Positions 31,922 through 42,785 of a stretch of DNA of 64,000 nt are shown piece by piece. The stretch spans positions 20,279,235 through 20,343,234 of the forward strand of contig OX031069.1 in the NCBI GenBank assembly GCA_943736015.1, read 5' to 3'. Made by a program: the position numbers and the translations under genes. Every line of letters starts with the position of its first letter. Position 1 is the first letter of the stretch. The stretch comes from Tridacna crocea. Taxonomy: Eukaryota > Mollusca > Bivalvia > Cardiida > Cardiidae. The notes under the pieces are model-generated. The model was not told the origin of the DNA and searched no databases. It saw nothing but the letters and a program-made list of their open reading frames with translations.

Positions 31922-32284
31922 TCAATGCGCATGTATCTTTAACAAAAAATCGATTATGGTCAGTTTGCACGGTCCGCCGTTTGCTAGTGGTCAATTTTCT
32001 GTGTAACTAACCAGTTTACTTCATAACTCAGAAGGTTTTAGACAAGATACATTTGAAGGATCGATAATTATGTGAAGATTTACTTGGTAATTTTTTTTTG
32101 CGACCAGTGTACCTATCTAAGTTTTCTATTCATTTTAGTAGCACTGCCTGTATCGAACTTTTGTCATCTCTGTATAAATGGACTTAAATAGTATCCTGAA
32201 TTTACCAATTTTGAAGATCCTTAGCTTATACTAGTATATAGCGAAAGTAGGCCTAAGTCATAATTTGTCCTGCAACACGCGAAA

Positions 32285-32345
32285 AGAGATATTGGTACAT
32301 TTGCGTGAGGTGTCGTCTCGGATCAGCATGCGCCATTCACGAATA
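32285..32345 (+). mobile_element. Family-C half hairpin
   Basis: CATTTGCGTGAGGTGTCGTC and TCGGATCAGCATGCGC; partner arm absent. Confidence 0.6.
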
Positions 32346-32529
32346 CGAACCCTGGAGAGAAAGGCTACATAACACTTTCTTTTTTCCCCTTTCAAGTGCA
32401 AATTCTGTCATTTTAGCAATCTTTAATGGTTCCACTGCATTATGCTAGGATGAGTATAAAATTCTTTGGTGTGATGATGACTTTGAAAGCATTACTGATT
32501 TTAATGGCGTTGTTAGCCCAGTTTCGTAA

Positions 32530-32735
32530 TTACCTTCTAATGTTCAGGCTGCTAGGAACGTCTCGGTGACGTTTTGTGGACATAGTAGATCAAGATCAGA
32601 CTGCACAAAACGTGCAGTCTGATCTTGAATCTACAATGTCCGATTAGGAGATAGTTTCCCACAAACAATGCATGTGAAATGGTAAAATCTGCATTCTTAC
32701 TAATGAAACTTGAAAGTTTCTTTTTATCTAGTTTC
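32530..32735 (+). mobile_element. Family-B element
   Basis: TTCAGGCTGCTAGGAACG, hairpin 32577-32643 (tip GACTGCACAAAACGTGCAGTC), tail with AACTTGAAAGTTTC. TTAA ends eroded. Confidence 0.8.
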
Positions 32736-32839
32736 GCAGACTCCGCAGTCGATACAGTTGCGTTGAATTTTCGTCTCTCGGAGAATGATATTTTTCAGTT
32801 TTCATCAGACTTGTCTTTTTTTCCGTACGTCCATCTCCA

Positions 32840-33185
32840 TATCGCTTTTACATGTCCGCTCCATATATCTTGAGCCCCCATGTCCGATTTGAAAAAATAA
32901 TGCGCATGCGTTTCATCCTGATAAGATGACGTGTAGGGAAAGTTTTTTTTTTTAACTATCCTATTTGCAAGGTCAAGGTTACAGCAGGGTTCACAGGTCA
33001 TGTGTACTAGATTCGTGACCACTCCATATTTCCTGAAGTTCATGTCCGATTTTGAAATCATACCACACACATGTACCCATCTTATTGTGAGGACGTGCCG
33101 AGCGGAGTTTTTTTTTTCCCAGAGTCAAAATTCCAAGGCCAAGGTCACAGGACAGGGGTCATGGATCACACGTTCTGGATCGTTT
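32840..33185 (+). repeat. Two diverged tandem units of about 160 bp
   Basis: CATGTCCGATTTGAAAA / CATGTCCGATTTTGAAATC, then TTTTTTTTTT, then AAGGTCAAGGTTACAGC / AAGGCCAAGGTCACAGG and AGGTCATGTG / GGGTCATGGA. Non-coding. Confidence 0.55.
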
Positions 33186-33734
33186 ATCGTAACCTGTATA
33201 TTGGCCAGAAGGTCAGAAAGGATTTGGGGTGACTACTTTTATCGACGAAAAGTAAATTTTAAGTTTATACTGTAATTTCAACATTGTCAACCAGGACAAT
33301 GTTTCTCTATAATTCGATTACTTTTTTCATGACAAATTTTATCACGTACAACCCTCGCTATCAAAGCACTTTGATAAATATCAACTACATATACCCAAAC
33401 TGCAATCCAGTCGTTTTCTCTCTAAAAGGATATGACTTGTACTGCATGTTACTTTTTTCTCAAATTTGGTAGCTTCTTCTTCCCTATTGAATTTCAAAAT
33501 GTTCTTTTAAAAAGGAACAATAAGTATATCAGGAATACTTCAAAAATATTTTCAGATCGAGGTCAGAATGGCAATAAAGTGTAGGCTATGTTCGTTGTTA
33601 CTGTTGGTTGGAAATGTAAAATTTACGTGGTTTGTTGTTGTTTTGTTTTGTTTTCTTAAGTACGCATATACCCGTTATCTGACAAAATTTTAAATATTTT
33701 TTCCTAATAAATTACATCCGACAATTAAGTTTCG

Positions 33735-33795
33735 TCACTTGCACAGTCTAATTTAACATCTAAACTGTCCGCAAAAAGTTCTGCGTGACATTTTA
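33735..33795 (-). repeat. Family-B outer fragment
   Basis: CACAGTCTAATTTAACATCT and AACTGTCCGCAAAAAG. Confidence 0.4.
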
Positions 33796-33949
33796 AACAT
33801 TACAAACTAACGAACTGTGCTATAGGAAAAAAGGGCTTTTAAGGCATCTCCGTTATCCATAACACCAAGAAAGTCATCACCAAATTATGAATTCATAATG
33901 TCCGTATAATTTTTATATGTACTGAATCATCAGGTAGAATGGTCAACAG

Positions 33950-34045
33950 AAATGCAGAAAATTGACCAATAGAAAAGAATTCGGGCAAGGTCAGACTGCA
34001 AGGACTGCGCAGGCTGTCCTGGATCGAGACTTTTTGCTGAAACAT
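33950..34045. mobile_element. Family-D hairpin, diverged
   Basis: GGGCAAGGTCAGACTGCAAG and ACTGCGCAGGCTGTCCTGG with GAGACTTTTTGCTGA; flanks (AAAATTGACCAATAG) match other D copies. Confidence 0.7.
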
Positions 34046-34257
34046 TAAATCCCTCTTTATAGAGAATATATGGCTTATATGAAATAGGTAGTTTTGGAGG
34101 TGTAAAATTCCCGAACATTACACCTGAGACAAATTGACAGGAAATGTGTTCTAGATTTTCTGATTGTCTGATTTAAAGGTCTCAAATGGATTCGAATATA
34201 TGTTGTATATAATCTGCATATATTTAAAAAAAAAAAGCACTTTGACTATATAGGCCA

Positions 34258-34440
34258 AAACACGGCGAAAGGGGGAAATCAGACATTTGCGTAAAGTGTC
34301 GTCTCGGATCAGCCTGCGCAGTCAGCGCAGGCTAATCCGAAACGACACTTTCCCCATTTATGTATTTTTCTGTTTTGCACAAGTCTACTGTTGCACAAAA
34401 TCTAATGTAGGCGTAAAGTGCCATTAGTGAGATGTCGAAA
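34258..34440 (+). mobile_element. Family-C element
   Basis: TTTGCGTAAAGTGTCGTC and TCGGATCAGCCTGCGCAG pair with CTGCGC-type CAGCGCAGGCTAATCC and GAAACGACACTTTCC; tail TTTTGCACAAGTCTACTG and AAAATCTAATGTAGGCG. A good reference copy. Confidence 0.88.
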
Positions 34441-35105
34441 TTGGCACAAAACCGATAAATCATAGCAGTTGAATGTTCTAAGACCTAAAAAAGAAAACTA
34501 TGTAGTATTTTCAAAGAAAAATGGCTCCTTTTGCAACACATTTGTTTCAAACGTCCTTCATTGTATGAGTCTATCAAATTATATTTGTGTGATACTTGAC
34601 GAAGTTTGCAAGAGCAGTTTCCTACAACAACAATATAAGCTTCAACAAAGTTAAATCTTATCTGTTTTTTTACAAGAAAAGCTTTTTTCTGCAGAAGAAA
34701 GATTTGCTCCTTCGGTCCAACCTTCAAGTAGCAGACTGAGGTAACATAAATCAAACCCTCAGATAAGGGTAGAAAGTTATCACTTATGTTAATGGCGACC
34801 GGAAGGCAGATGACACCCCACATCCTGATTTGAAACGAATGGTGTCAGCCTACATAAATATTAATTATATACGAACAAAATGTTGTTTGGGCATATGTTG
34901 GAAAATGTGACTTGGTTCTTTGGTATATCGGTAAAGACGGGAATTCCGATATATTTACGTTTTTTTTTTTTAATTTCGTCAAAAGAACTTTCTTGTTCCA
35001 CGTGCAATTGCATGTGCACACACACGTGAGCCAGTTTTCAAGGTTCCACCAATTAATAGCTCTGCCATTTTCAGAAATGCTGATGGTCATTGAAGCACGA
35101 TTCAG
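34441..35105. other. No recognised feature
   Basis: Reading frames of 112 and 131 codons on the minus strand lack family motifs; one overlaps the (TC)n run at 35107-35135. Treated as non-coding. Confidence 0.4.
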
Positions 35106-35106
35106 T

Positions 35107-35135
35107 CCCCCCTTTCTCTCTCTCTCTCTTTCTCT
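35107..35135. repeat. (TC)n microsatellite
   Basis: Pyrimidine run beginning with a C tract. Confidence 0.8.
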
Positions 35136-35445
35136 ACAGTTAAGGTGGAAGAGCAGCTGTTGCCTTGGAGAGAATACTATCCGAAGTGCTGTTAGTTCAA
35201 CGAAGCGTTGATAGGAACAGTGGCCTCCGCGATATAACAAACAAAAACGAACAAAACAAACTTTTAAGTAATTTGTCTAGCTCAAATTTAGGCTAAACAT
35301 TTCTTCCGAGAAAATTTTGAATATTGAAACCAATAACAACAAAATTGATTGAGAAACTGCTTTCGGCTACATGCTATTATACACAATTTAAAATATGCAT
35401 AAATGAAAGTCTTGTTCCTTTTTTAACAACCTTTTCTTGAAAAGG

Positions 35446-35611
35446 CCCATTGTCTTATTCTCCGGATTTCTCGTAATTTGAAAGCAGCATAACCACTAAC
35501 TGGCTAAAGCGTTTGGTTTGGCCAATCAGACGTTGCGTTACTTTCAAATTTTGAAGATCCTAACGAATAAGACTGAGAACCCTTCTTATGAATGGTTGGT
35601 AAATACGAATA
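35446..35611. mobile_element. Family-F MITE, left end eroded
   Basis: CTGGCTAAAGCGTTTGG / TTGGCCAATCAGACG centre and GAATGGTTGGTAAATACGA right end; the left end begins at TTGTCTTATTCTCCGG. Confidence 0.7.
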
Positions 35612-35924
35612 TTTGCAGGTGCTGATGATTTAACCTGAAACTTCTCTGTATGTACAGTATTGTATATTTTATACATTACAATAATGTATTTTGGCTGTTT
35701 TGACGCCTTGTGGGTTAAAATGTATTGCTGATGTCGCACACATCTCGTTATGTGTTGTTTTCTTACGAAGATACATGGGAGGGGGCATTTTAATGTGTAC
35801 GTTTTGGCCTGCTTTTAGCATATACTTACGAGAAAAAGTGTTTGTTTCTATGTAGGACCAAAACATTTCATTTGTGAACACAACAATTCAAGATATCAGT
35901 TTTGGTGTTCATTTAGTAAAATAA

Positions 35925-36312
35925 TATATTATATTTCTTGTGTCTATTTTTAGAAATGTTATGGTTAAAGAGATGACGTAATTTAAGCTGGGGGAATTAT
36001 TTCCCCGTCACAGTGAATATTTTCCTCCTGGCAAAAAAATGGAACATTTTTTTTTTTGTTGAAAATTGACTTAATCGGTTAATTTACTTGAGATCACTGT
36101 TTTTAAAAGTGGCATTCGTTGATAAAATAATCAGAGGAAATATAATATATAATTTATTTTATCAGCTTGTGGTTAATATGGGGAAATATTTGTCTCAAAA
36201 GGGGAAGGTCCGCGAAAATAACTCGTGCTTTACGGCACTCGTTATTTTTGCATACCTTTCCTTTTTTCGGCAAATATTTCTCCATATTAATCACAAGCTG
36301 ATGAAATAAACT
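35925..36312 (+). mobile_element. Family-H foldback element
   Basis: The palindrome (36150-36312) pairs TTATCAGCTTGTGGTTAAT with ATTAATCACAAGCTGATGA and GCGAAAATAACTCGTGC with GCACTCGTTATTTTTGC. The left flank (GGGGGAATTATTTCCCCG, AAAAGTGGCATTCGTTG) is also shared with the inverted copy at 59.1-59.5 kb. Confidence 0.85.
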
Positions 36313-36412
36313 CTATGTTTTCATCGTAGCCTATCCCAAAATCAACTATTATACCCTATGTAAAGTGAGTACTTCCATTTGCTTAATTAGTGTTGTTGTC
36401 ATGCTTCTCACC

Positions 36413-36708
36413 CATTATCTGCCGCTAGATGGCATTTTTCAAATATAAACCTCTTTGAATTTGGGATTCTTGGTACAGATTTGCTACTCAAAACAACTAC
36501 TGTTACTTCAAAAAAACGATTGCTTGATAAACTCTACCTGGTAATATTCACTCGGCCTTAGTTATCTAGCATGTGACCTATGCACCAGTCATTTCCTAAA
36601 CACAGCACCTGTAGGCTTGGGAAAAAAATCCCTAATATTTATCATGCACAGGATAGTTATACGCTAGACGTTGAGTCTTCGAAGAATATGACATGTGCAG
36701 ACAACGGG
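36413..36708 (-). mobile_element. Family-I element, diverged
   Basis: CATTATCTGCCGCTAGATGG start, TAGCATGTGACCTATGC, GAGTCTTCGAAGAATATGAC and GTGCAGACAACGGG end. Confidence 0.7.
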
Positions 36709-37550
36709 TTATCATCCAAAAAGGAGAGACGAGTGTTATAGAACTGAGTGCCTCAGATTAGCCTGGAACTAATACATTTTCATTGTGCCGAGCATGACCC
36801 CACATTTAATTTCTAATATCTTCACATGGTCAGACTATATTTTAGATGTAAACAGGGTGGGTTTTTCGTGCAACTTTTGGCTATGAGCCAACGGCGTCTA
36901 GCCCTGTAGTAACCACCTTTCAAACTGTTACACAACGCTGGAACCACTCTGAACACCATGTATGAAAGCGCTCTACTTGCGGTCTCTGGTTTGCTGGAAC
37001 AGCAACTGCCTTTTCTGACTGGCTTAAGATCTACGTATACCAAGAAAGCGCAAAGAAAATATTTTTAAAGCAAAAGTTTCGACAATTCTTTTTTTGCATG
37101 ATGAATTTTAGACGAGACAGTTTAAAACAGTGACAAATTCTGCCGTTCCTTTTTCCGCAGTAGTTGTGTTGCTGTATTCCCGGTGCATGGAAATACGGGA
37201 ATGGACTGGAACGGACCGTAACGGTCCGGAATAGACCTGAAGATCGGATGTAACCTCATGTAGCAACACTTAATCCATTTGAAAATAGAATAGGCGAAAG
37301 CTTGAACATACGATCATGTAGATCTAAGGGAAAAGGCATAAGGCTACAAAGAATGGGCCTCAATTTTGTTGGAAAACATTTTTTAGAGTAGCTCAAAAAT
37401 GTTTATTTTAGAGGAATCAAAGGCATAATTTATATTTTAGTCAGGTACGTTCCACTTGTCCCGAGCCATCAGTACTTTCAGTGCTTTGATTTTACACAAA
37501 AGGCGGAGGGTTATAAAATATTTGTATCTGTATCTGTTATAATTCTAGCA
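36709..37550. other. No recognised feature
   Basis: Mostly unique-looking sequence. A short perfect palindrome GGACCGTAACGGTCC is at about 37214. Confidence 0.4.
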
Positions 37551-37551
37551 T

Positions 37552-37628
37552 TGTCTGTCCGTCCATCCGTCCACTCATCCTTCCGTCCGTCCGTCCGTCT
37601 GTCCTTCAATCAATCCGTGTGTCCGTTC
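37552..37628. repeat. (GTCC)n-type microsatellite
   Basis: Imperfect GTCC/ATCC tetranucleotide repeats. Confidence 0.85.
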
Positions 37629-37727
37629 GGTACATTATCTCCCATACAATTGGAGTGAATTTCGTCGAACTTTATACGTGTATATAATAACCTATTCCGC
37701 CGATTCGCTTTTTTTTCATAAAGACAC

Positions 37728-37944
37728 TTAACTCTTAGGCTGCTAAAAGCGACTCACTGACCTTTTGCGGACAGTGTAGATCAAGATCAAACTGCACAGA
37801 ATGTGCAGTCTGATCTTTGATCTATACTGTCCGATAAGGAGATGTTATTATTTCCCGAAACATAAATTTGAAATAGCAATATTTATATTTTACAATTCGA
37901 TTTGAAAATTTGATCTTAGTTATATTTAGCATGCTAAGAGTTAG
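37728..37944 (+). mobile_element. Family-B element, near intact
   Basis: TTAACTCTTAGGCTGCTAAA, GACTCACTGACCTTTTGCGG, hairpin with tip AACTGCACAGAATGTGCAGT, right TTAG. 217 bp. Confidence 0.88.
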
Positions 37945-38030
37945 ACGATGTCAGTGCGAAAGATACAGGGCAAATATAAACTAAAGTAACAAAGGTTGTA
38001 GGTAAGGTCCTCATGATTTGAGAAAAGAGA

Positions 38031-38530
38031 TTATTTCATGCTTACCGGTAGGATATCGAGAAATAGCAGTGAAAATATTTTTCGATCTTACACTGGTACA
38101 ATCAGTGAAAATACCGATTTTCACGTTCTTGTTGCCTAGGTAAATTGCGTGTGCCTAACAACCGGATGGGAAATATGACGTCATATACCTTACATTTTTC
38201 GCGCTTGACGTAACGTTGCTATGCGGGAGGGGTACGCCACAGGGTATAAGGGAAAAGAACTGTACTGAATTTTGATAAAGCTCCTCCAAGAAAGGGTAAA
38301 AAGCATGAAATAAATAGAATATTTGTTTTTTTTTCGGTGAAAGAACGAAATTTATTTCATCTCGTGAACACCATCAGTAATATTTTCACTCGTGGCTGCG
38401 CCACTCGTGAAAATATTACCGATGGTGTCCACTCGATGAAATAAATAGAGGATATTTGTTTTTTTCGGTGAAAGATCGAAATTTATTTCATCGAGTGGAC
38501 ACCATCGGTAATATTTTCACGAGTGGCGCA
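38031..38530 (-). mobile_element. Family-E repeat with doubled terminal foldback
   Basis: TTATTTCATGCTTACCGGTAG start, TGACGTCA at 38176-38183, then three successive inverted copies of the ACCATCGGTAATATTTTCAC block between 38360 and 38520, so the terminal foldback is expanded relative to other copies. Confidence 0.8.
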
Positions 38531-38659
38531 TGCGTTTTCTGCTTGCAAAAGGATCCGTCTAACCGTCTACCTCATTATTCAATCAATTGTTAGACGAAGA
38601 GGATTTACTGGGTCAATAAATATGTGATGACTTGCTTAGGATCATAGATTACAGAATTG

Positions 38660-38832
38660 CATAATTATAGACACTTTACGTCTACATTAGACCTGCGCAA
38701 AACAGAAAATTACACAAAAGCGGAAAGAGTCGTCTCGGATTAGCCTGCGCGGACTGCGCAGGCTAATCTGATACGACACTTTACGCAAATGTCCGAATAC
38801 TATGGAATGCCCCCTTTTGAGTGGTGCAAGCC
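38660..38832 (-). mobile_element. Family-C element
   Basis: TCTACATTAGACCTGCGCAA, GAGTCGTCTCGGATTAGCC pairs with GGCTAATCTGATACGACAC; ends TACGCAAATGTCC and CCCCCTTTTGAG. A D-type outer fragment precedes at 38540-38650. Confidence 0.85.
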
Positions 38833-39390
38833 ACAAGTTTAAGTACGATATATGGGTTGCTTCACTGGCGTCATCGATTGTTCTTTACTAATAGTTGCAA
38901 CGTATTGGAGGTTATTTCTTTTTGTTGGTATAATTTCACTTCGGGAATACGAGCTATACAATCACAAAATACAACGTAGAACGGGCCTGATAAATCACAA
39001 TTAAAACTTAAATAGTTGTATAAGATTTCGTGACGAACTCCGCAACTTTCATGTAGATCTACTAACAGCACGGTCATATCACGAGTAACAATGAATGAAC
39101 TGATCTATTATGGGAAATCTTTACGAAATAAGTACAAGCCATCGAGTATAAATGAGTGCTAAAATCAGCATTGATCTATCCGTACTTATGGATTTAGATC
39201 AGAATGCTCATGACATGTAGTGACTGATTATAAAAAATGCGCTTTTGTATTAATATAATGAATTATTTCATACTTCTCAGATAACAACAATCTATTCATG
39301 TCTCTGTTTTCTGCGCATGTGGGCATAACTTTGTTTAATATATTGTAAGCTATAAACATGCAAGTGCTGTTTTGTGCTGAATAAATGTTA
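38833..39390. other. No recognised feature
   Basis: AT-rich, no element ends. Confidence 0.4.
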
Positions 39391-39394
39391 TATA

Positions 39395-39490
39395 TATTAT
39401 GATATCGTCGGTTAATTTCGAAAAACTCGTAACTACAGCTTGTTACAGCTGTAGTTACGTGGTTTTTGAAGTAAACCGACAATATGAACA
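39395..39490. repeat. Foldback with about 40-bp arms
   Basis: TATATATTATGATATCGTCGG / CCGACAATATGAACATTATA outer, AACTCGTAACTACAGCT / AGCTGTAGTTACGTGG inner (imperfect). Confidence 0.75.
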
Positions 39491-39574
39491 TTATATAGTT
39501 CAAGAATTTCAACACCTGGTACTGAAAATAAACAATTCGTTGAAAAAGAATTAAAGGTATAGTAGCTTAGTTGA

Positions 39575-39650
39575 TTACTTAATTGTATCGTGTTTAACGC
39601 CGTTTTCATCATTCATTCAGTTATATCTAACCTTTTATCACTCCACCCCG
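39575..39650 (+). mobile_element. SINE tail fragment
   Basis: TTGTATCGTGTTTAACGCCG, TTTTCATCATTCATTCAGTT and ATATCTAACC. Confidence 0.5.
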
Positions 39651-39862
39651 AACTTTAACGACCTTTAGAAATTGATAATTTTGAAAAAAAATAATTGAAA
39701 AAAGAGGAAATTCAGATAATCAGTATTTTAACTCCTTTTCCCACCATGTATATACCCTAATAGAGACAAAAAAAATCCAACATTTTTTTGCCGCCACAAA
39801 ATTTGTCATCCGAGCGGGTTTTCAATCTGGGTGTGTTTAATTTTTTGTCGTCTGGTAAACAG

Positions 39863-40084
39863 TTTACCTTTCACCAATAAATCCCGGGTTTTCACGACCC
39901 TGTAGAAGAGGCCTTTTAAAACATCGCGGAAAAAGGAGAGAAGGCTGGCAACCAGCATTTTCTCCTTTTTACACAATTTTTTCTACCCTAACGGGGCAAG
40001 ATTGCACCATTTGAATCACATTGAAATTGTAACCAGCTTTCAATTTGGACAAGATTAACATTTTGTCATCTGGTAAAGGGTTAA
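39863..40084 (-). mobile_element. Family-A MITE
   Basis: TTACCTTTCACCAATAAATC, hairpin with several mismatches (GGAGAGAAGGCTGGCAACC), right GTCATCTGGTAAAGGG and TTAA. A decayed copy lies immediately before it (39650-39862). Confidence 0.78.
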
Positions 40085-40257
40085 ATAGTTGAATGACTGG
40101 CGGAGGGTGTGAAGCAAGATCAGACGGCACGTTTACGCAGGCAGATCCTACTTTACACGATAAAAAAAATACATTATTGTGGTCACAAGTCGAAAGAGAA
40201 GAGACAGCCTTTTGGTTCGAATTGTTGAATTTGTTTTCAGTAGCCCAAATTTGACCC

Positions 40258-40465
40258 TTAATGTGGTAAGCGGGGAACACTTGAGATTTATCAGATATTG
40301 TACAGATCAAGATCAGACTGCACAGAATATGCAGTCTGATCTTGGATCTACTCTGTTTGATATGGAGATATTTTCGCTGGAAAAAAAGTTTGAGAGGGCA
40401 AGCTTAGCAAATAAGTTTTCGCGATTTTTACTTTCGACATGAAAGTTTGATTAAACTCATTTTAA
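40258..40465 (+). mobile_element. Family-B element abutting family A
   Basis: TTAATGTGGTAAGCGGGG, hairpin about 40300-40363 (tip GACTGCACAGAATATGCAGTC), tail GAAAGTTTGATTAAACTC. Its end merges with the start of the next A copy at a TTAA. Confidence 0.75.
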
Positions 40466-40685
40466 ACAAACAAGCCCTGGTTTTTTACGTTTCTGCAGTA
40501 CAAATCTTTAGAAAACACTGTGGGAAAAAGGAGAAATTGCTCGTAACGAGCAATTTCTCCTTTTCCCACAGTGTTTTCTAGCCTATCGGAAAACCTTCTG
40601 CCATTCTCATCAAATTTCAAAATTGTCATCTGCAAAAACTTTGAGTTTGGCACAGTCTAAAATTTGTCATATTGGAAAGGGTTAA
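40462..40685 (-). mobile_element. Family-A MITE, stem type 2
   Basis: Left end TTAAACAAACAAGCCCTGG (a few bases lost), perfect TTGCTCGTAACGAGCAA tip, right TTGGAAAGGG and TTAA at 40682-40685. Confidence 0.87.
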
Positions 40686-40819
40686 CTGAATCAAGGATGA
40701 CAAAGACTTTAAAAAACTTAAGAAATCGGAGTATGACATACCTACCTCATGCGATCATTTCCGTCTCTTTATAAATCTTAAAACCAAACGACAAGACTCA
40801 TATTCTGACAAAAGGGGGC

Positions 40820-41046
40820 TTAACCTTTCCCAAACAAGCCCTGGGTTTTACGTGTCTGCAGTAAAAGTCTTTTGAAAACACTGTGGGAAAAGGAGAAATT
40901 GCTCGTGACGAGCAATTTCTCCTTTTCCCACAGTGTTTTCTACCCTTTTTGAGAACTTCCTGTCATTTTCTCCAAATCTAAAATTGTCGTCTGCAAACTC
41001 TTTTGGTTTGGAAGAGTCCAAAATTTGTCGTTTGAGAAAGGCTTAA
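40820..41046 (-). mobile_element. Intact family-A MITE, stem type 2
   Basis: 227 bp with TTAA ends. CCTTTCCCAAACAAGCCC, perfect TTGCTCGTGACGAGCAA tip, CGTCTGCAAACTCTTTTGG, right GTTTGAGAAAGGC. Confidence 0.92.
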
Positions 41047-41089
41047 TGCATGTCTGTGTCACATGATACCAGCAAAAGTCATCACGTAA

Positions 41090-41296
41090 TTATGGATGCA
41101 AAAATACCATTTTTGTTTTACATAGTCGACTGAATCGTGAGGTAGACCGGTCCTGTGACATACAGAAAATTGACTTATAGCGAAAAGTTTCGGCCCAGGT
41201 CAGCCTGCGCGGACTGCGCAGGCTGATCTGGACCGAAGCTTTTCGCATTTGCATTTAGCCCCTTTCTCACAGAGCGTGGCTCATATTACATTAGAT
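41090..41296 (+). mobile_element. Family-D element
   Basis: CCTGTGACATACAGAAAATT, then AAAAGTTTCGGCCCAGGTC / GATCTGGACCGAAGCTTTT stem with CAGCCTGCGCGGACTGCGCA tip, ending CCTTTCTCACAGAGCGTGG. A good reference copy. Confidence 0.87.
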
Positions 41297-41297
41297 T

Positions 41298-41506
41298 GGT
41301 CTAAACTGGAAGCACTTGCAGACGACCAATAATATCACCCCCCCCCCCTCCCTCCAATGCTGGTGTCTGTGTCCGGGAGCGTGAAAAGCCTTGTTGAAAA
41401 GGGAGAAATACTGGCAACCAGAACTTTTTTTTTTCGTTTTCTCACAGTGTTCCAAAGGCACTCAGGGTCGTTTAAACCCGCGATTGAGCGGTAAACGATT
41501 TTTAAA
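41298..41506 (+). mobile_element. Decayed family-A copy
   Basis: AGATTGGTCTAAACTGG, AAGCACTTGCAGACGACC, a poly-C insertion (41338-41350), then weak hairpin GGGAGAAATACTGGCAACC and right part CACTCAGGGTCG. Confidence 0.55.
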
Positions 41507-41789
41507 AACAGGCGTGAAAGGGAGAGGACTCTATTGTCACATTTTCAATCACGTGACTGGTATCCGTTCTCCATTTGGCCTCGGTAAAACAAAACGGGCA
41601 TGTAGGTGTGGGGTGTACAAAACGTGATTAGTTTTGGGTTTCCGCGTGCGTGGACACCTTTTCTATTTCGTCTTATTTCTCTTCAGCCTGTTCGGGATGA
41701 ATGGCGAAAGGTTAGGTTAGTAATTATAATAAAGTTGACATGATTTCGACAAATGAAAATAAAATTCCCATATGTATCTAATATCAAAA

Positions 41790-41984
41790 GAGAACTGAAC
41801 CGTCAGGCCGCAGAACCTGGTCTCAATAGACAAACTTAAGCGAACAGTGTATATCAAGATCAGACTACACGGAATATGAAGTCTGATCTTTGATCTTCAA
41901 CCTCCGATACTGCAAGATTTCCGCGGCGAAATCTTTGAAAACACGATATTCGAGTTTTTACTATTGCCCCATATTTTCTATTAA
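41790..41984 (+). mobile_element. Family-B element abutting family A
   Basis: CGTCAGGCCGCAGAACCTGG, hairpin with CAGTGTATATCAAGATCAG and tip ACTACACGGAATATGAAGT, tail to TTAA 41981-41984, which starts the next A copy. Confidence 0.7.
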
Positions 41985-42209
41985 CCCTTTCCCAAACAAT
42001 CCCTGGTTTTTACGGGTCTGGAACAGTAGCCTTTAGAAAACATTGTGGGAAAAGGAGAAAATGCTGGTCACCAGCATTTTCTCCTTTTCCCACAATGTTT
42101 TCTACCCTATCATAGACAGAAATCATCTTTTCAGCAAGAGTTGAATTGTCGTCTGCAAATGCTTTGAATTTGGTCTAGTTCAAAAGTTTGTCATTTGCTA
42201 AAGGGTTAA
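41981..42209 (-). mobile_element. Intact family-A MITE, stem type 1
   Basis: 229 bp, TTAACCCTTTCCCAAACAAT to TTTGCTAAAGGG and TTAA. Perfect TGCTGGTCACCAGCA tip. Its right TTAA also opens the tandem trimer that follows. Confidence 0.93.
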
Positions 42210-42760
42210 CACTGTATCATAAAACAAAAGTATGGATTTATCAAGAAGCATTTGAAGGCGAAAAATTATTGACTGTGGCTAAAAATATATATATATATAT
42301 TCTAGAAAAAAATGTAAAAAAAAAGATATGGGCAAAGGAGAAAATGCTTATTACAAACATTTTCTCCTTTTCTAACATTGTTTTTAAAATCTCTGTTCCC
42401 AGGATTGCAAAACACGATTCCTATTGTAGTTGAAGACGACAAATTTAATGTGGCATAAGTGATATTTACTGTAGAAAGTACATATGTGTAGAAAACATGG
42501 TGGGAAAGGGAGAAAACGTTGGTTTTCAGCATTTTTTCATTTTCCCACATTATTTTTAAAATCGTTTTTTTTTTTCTAAGGATCGTAAGAACACGATTTT
42601 TACAGCTGAAGTCGATAAACTAAATGTTACGCAAGTAATAATTTCTTCCAGGAAAAAAAAAATAGGAAATCGTTGTGGAAAAGGAGAGAATGCCGTTTAC
42701 CAATATTGTCATCTTTTTCCCATCCTTTTTAAAAGCCTATTTCCAATGGATCGCTTTAGT
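42206..42760 (+). mobile_element. Tandem trimer of family-A interior
   Basis: Three hairpins (about 42325-42385, 42490-42555, 42665-42730) each preceded by a GAAG(A/T)CGA(C/T)AAA(T/C)T-like segment and followed by GGAT(C/T)G(T/C)AA-like right flank; spacing about 165-175 bp. Only one left end (TTAACACTGTATCATAAAAC) is seen. The right end is unclear. Confidence 0.7.
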
Positions 42761-42785
42761 ATAGAGCTATTCTATATAGCAGGTG

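Noticed and set aside
34485..35240. Minus-strand open frames of 112 and 131 codons
   Set aside because: No motif; one depends on the (TC)n tract.
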